DNA of 5,886 nt. Source: Chloroflexota bacterium. Its GTDB lineage: Bacteria; Chloroflexota; FW602-bin22; JAMCYS01. The notes below the pieces were generated by a model. That model did no database searches. It had not been told where the DNA came from and was given only the letters and a program-made list of their open reading frames with translations. The stretch covers positions 1 to 5,886 of the forward strand of contig JAJZQK010000254.1 of the NCBI GenBank assembly GCA_021847625.1. The letters run 5' to 3'. This document shows, one piece after another, positions 5,816 through 5,886 of the stretch. Within the stretch, counting starts at the first letter, position 1. Each line of letters begins with the position of its first letter. The translations under genes and the position numbers were made by a program.

Positions 5816-5886
5816 AGACTTTGCCTAAGCGTACGATGGGGAACAAGAGGTAGAAGTGGGGCGGCAGGGGGCAAGCCTCTACCCTA

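Noticed and set aside
5790..5828. A 12-codon frame starting at ATG 5790.
   Set aside because: It lies wholly within the dispersed hairpin repeat, with no ribosome-binding site or conserved motif.
1..5886. CRISPR array, toxin-antitoxin pair, prophage or complete insertion sequence.
   Set aside because: No regularly spaced repeats, no small paired genes and no recombinase or transposase were found on either strand.

Overview
The window is GC-rich bacterial DNA. Bacterial origin is supported by Shine-Dalgarno sites, sigma70-type promoter elements, a tRNA gene with an encoded CCA end, and a queuosine-pathway gene. No marker fixes the lineage. High GC, a CO-dehydrogenase accessory ATPase and purine-rich dispersed repeats between genes would suit an environmental bacterium such as a planctomycete-like lineage, but that is a weak inference.

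Layout, left to right: (1) 1-1031, minus: an AlkA/OGG-type helix-hairpin-helix DNA glycosylase whose C-terminus runs off the left edge. (2) 1314-2049, plus: a CPBP (CAAX protease/Abi type) membrane metalloprotease gene, divergent from the glycosylase. All its active-site motifs survive, but it is split by a 10-bp tandem duplication, and its present stop lies inside the next gene. (3) 1992-2068, minus: tRNA-Pro(UGG), with a clear promoter at 2123-2152. (4) 2235-2262: a strong hairpin ending the cooC transcript. (5) 2295-3095, minus: cooC, a nickel-insertion ATPase for CO dehydrogenase, with a GTG start fixed by a perfect ribosome-binding site. (6) 3096-3301: a divergent control region with a consensus -10 box, a purine-rich repeat and a GC hairpin. 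(7) 3302-4423, plus: queG, epoxyqueuosine reductase. (8) 4591-5607, plus: galT, galactose-1-phosphate uridylyltransferase, probably with its own promoter. (9) 5608-5886: no gene found; it holds repeat fragments and one hairpin.

The genes do not form one pathway. They are mostly single-gene housekeeping units: base-excision repair, tRNA supply, tRNA wobble modification, metallocofactor assembly and galactose metabolism. cooC and queG are divergent and both belong to metal-cofactor biology, but no CO dehydrogenase gene is in view. I see no convincing new multi-gene system. The strongest unusual signal is the CPBP gene disrupted by the exact 10-bp duplication, with a second apparent lesion at its stop codon beside the tRNA. 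Dispersed intergenic repeats come next.
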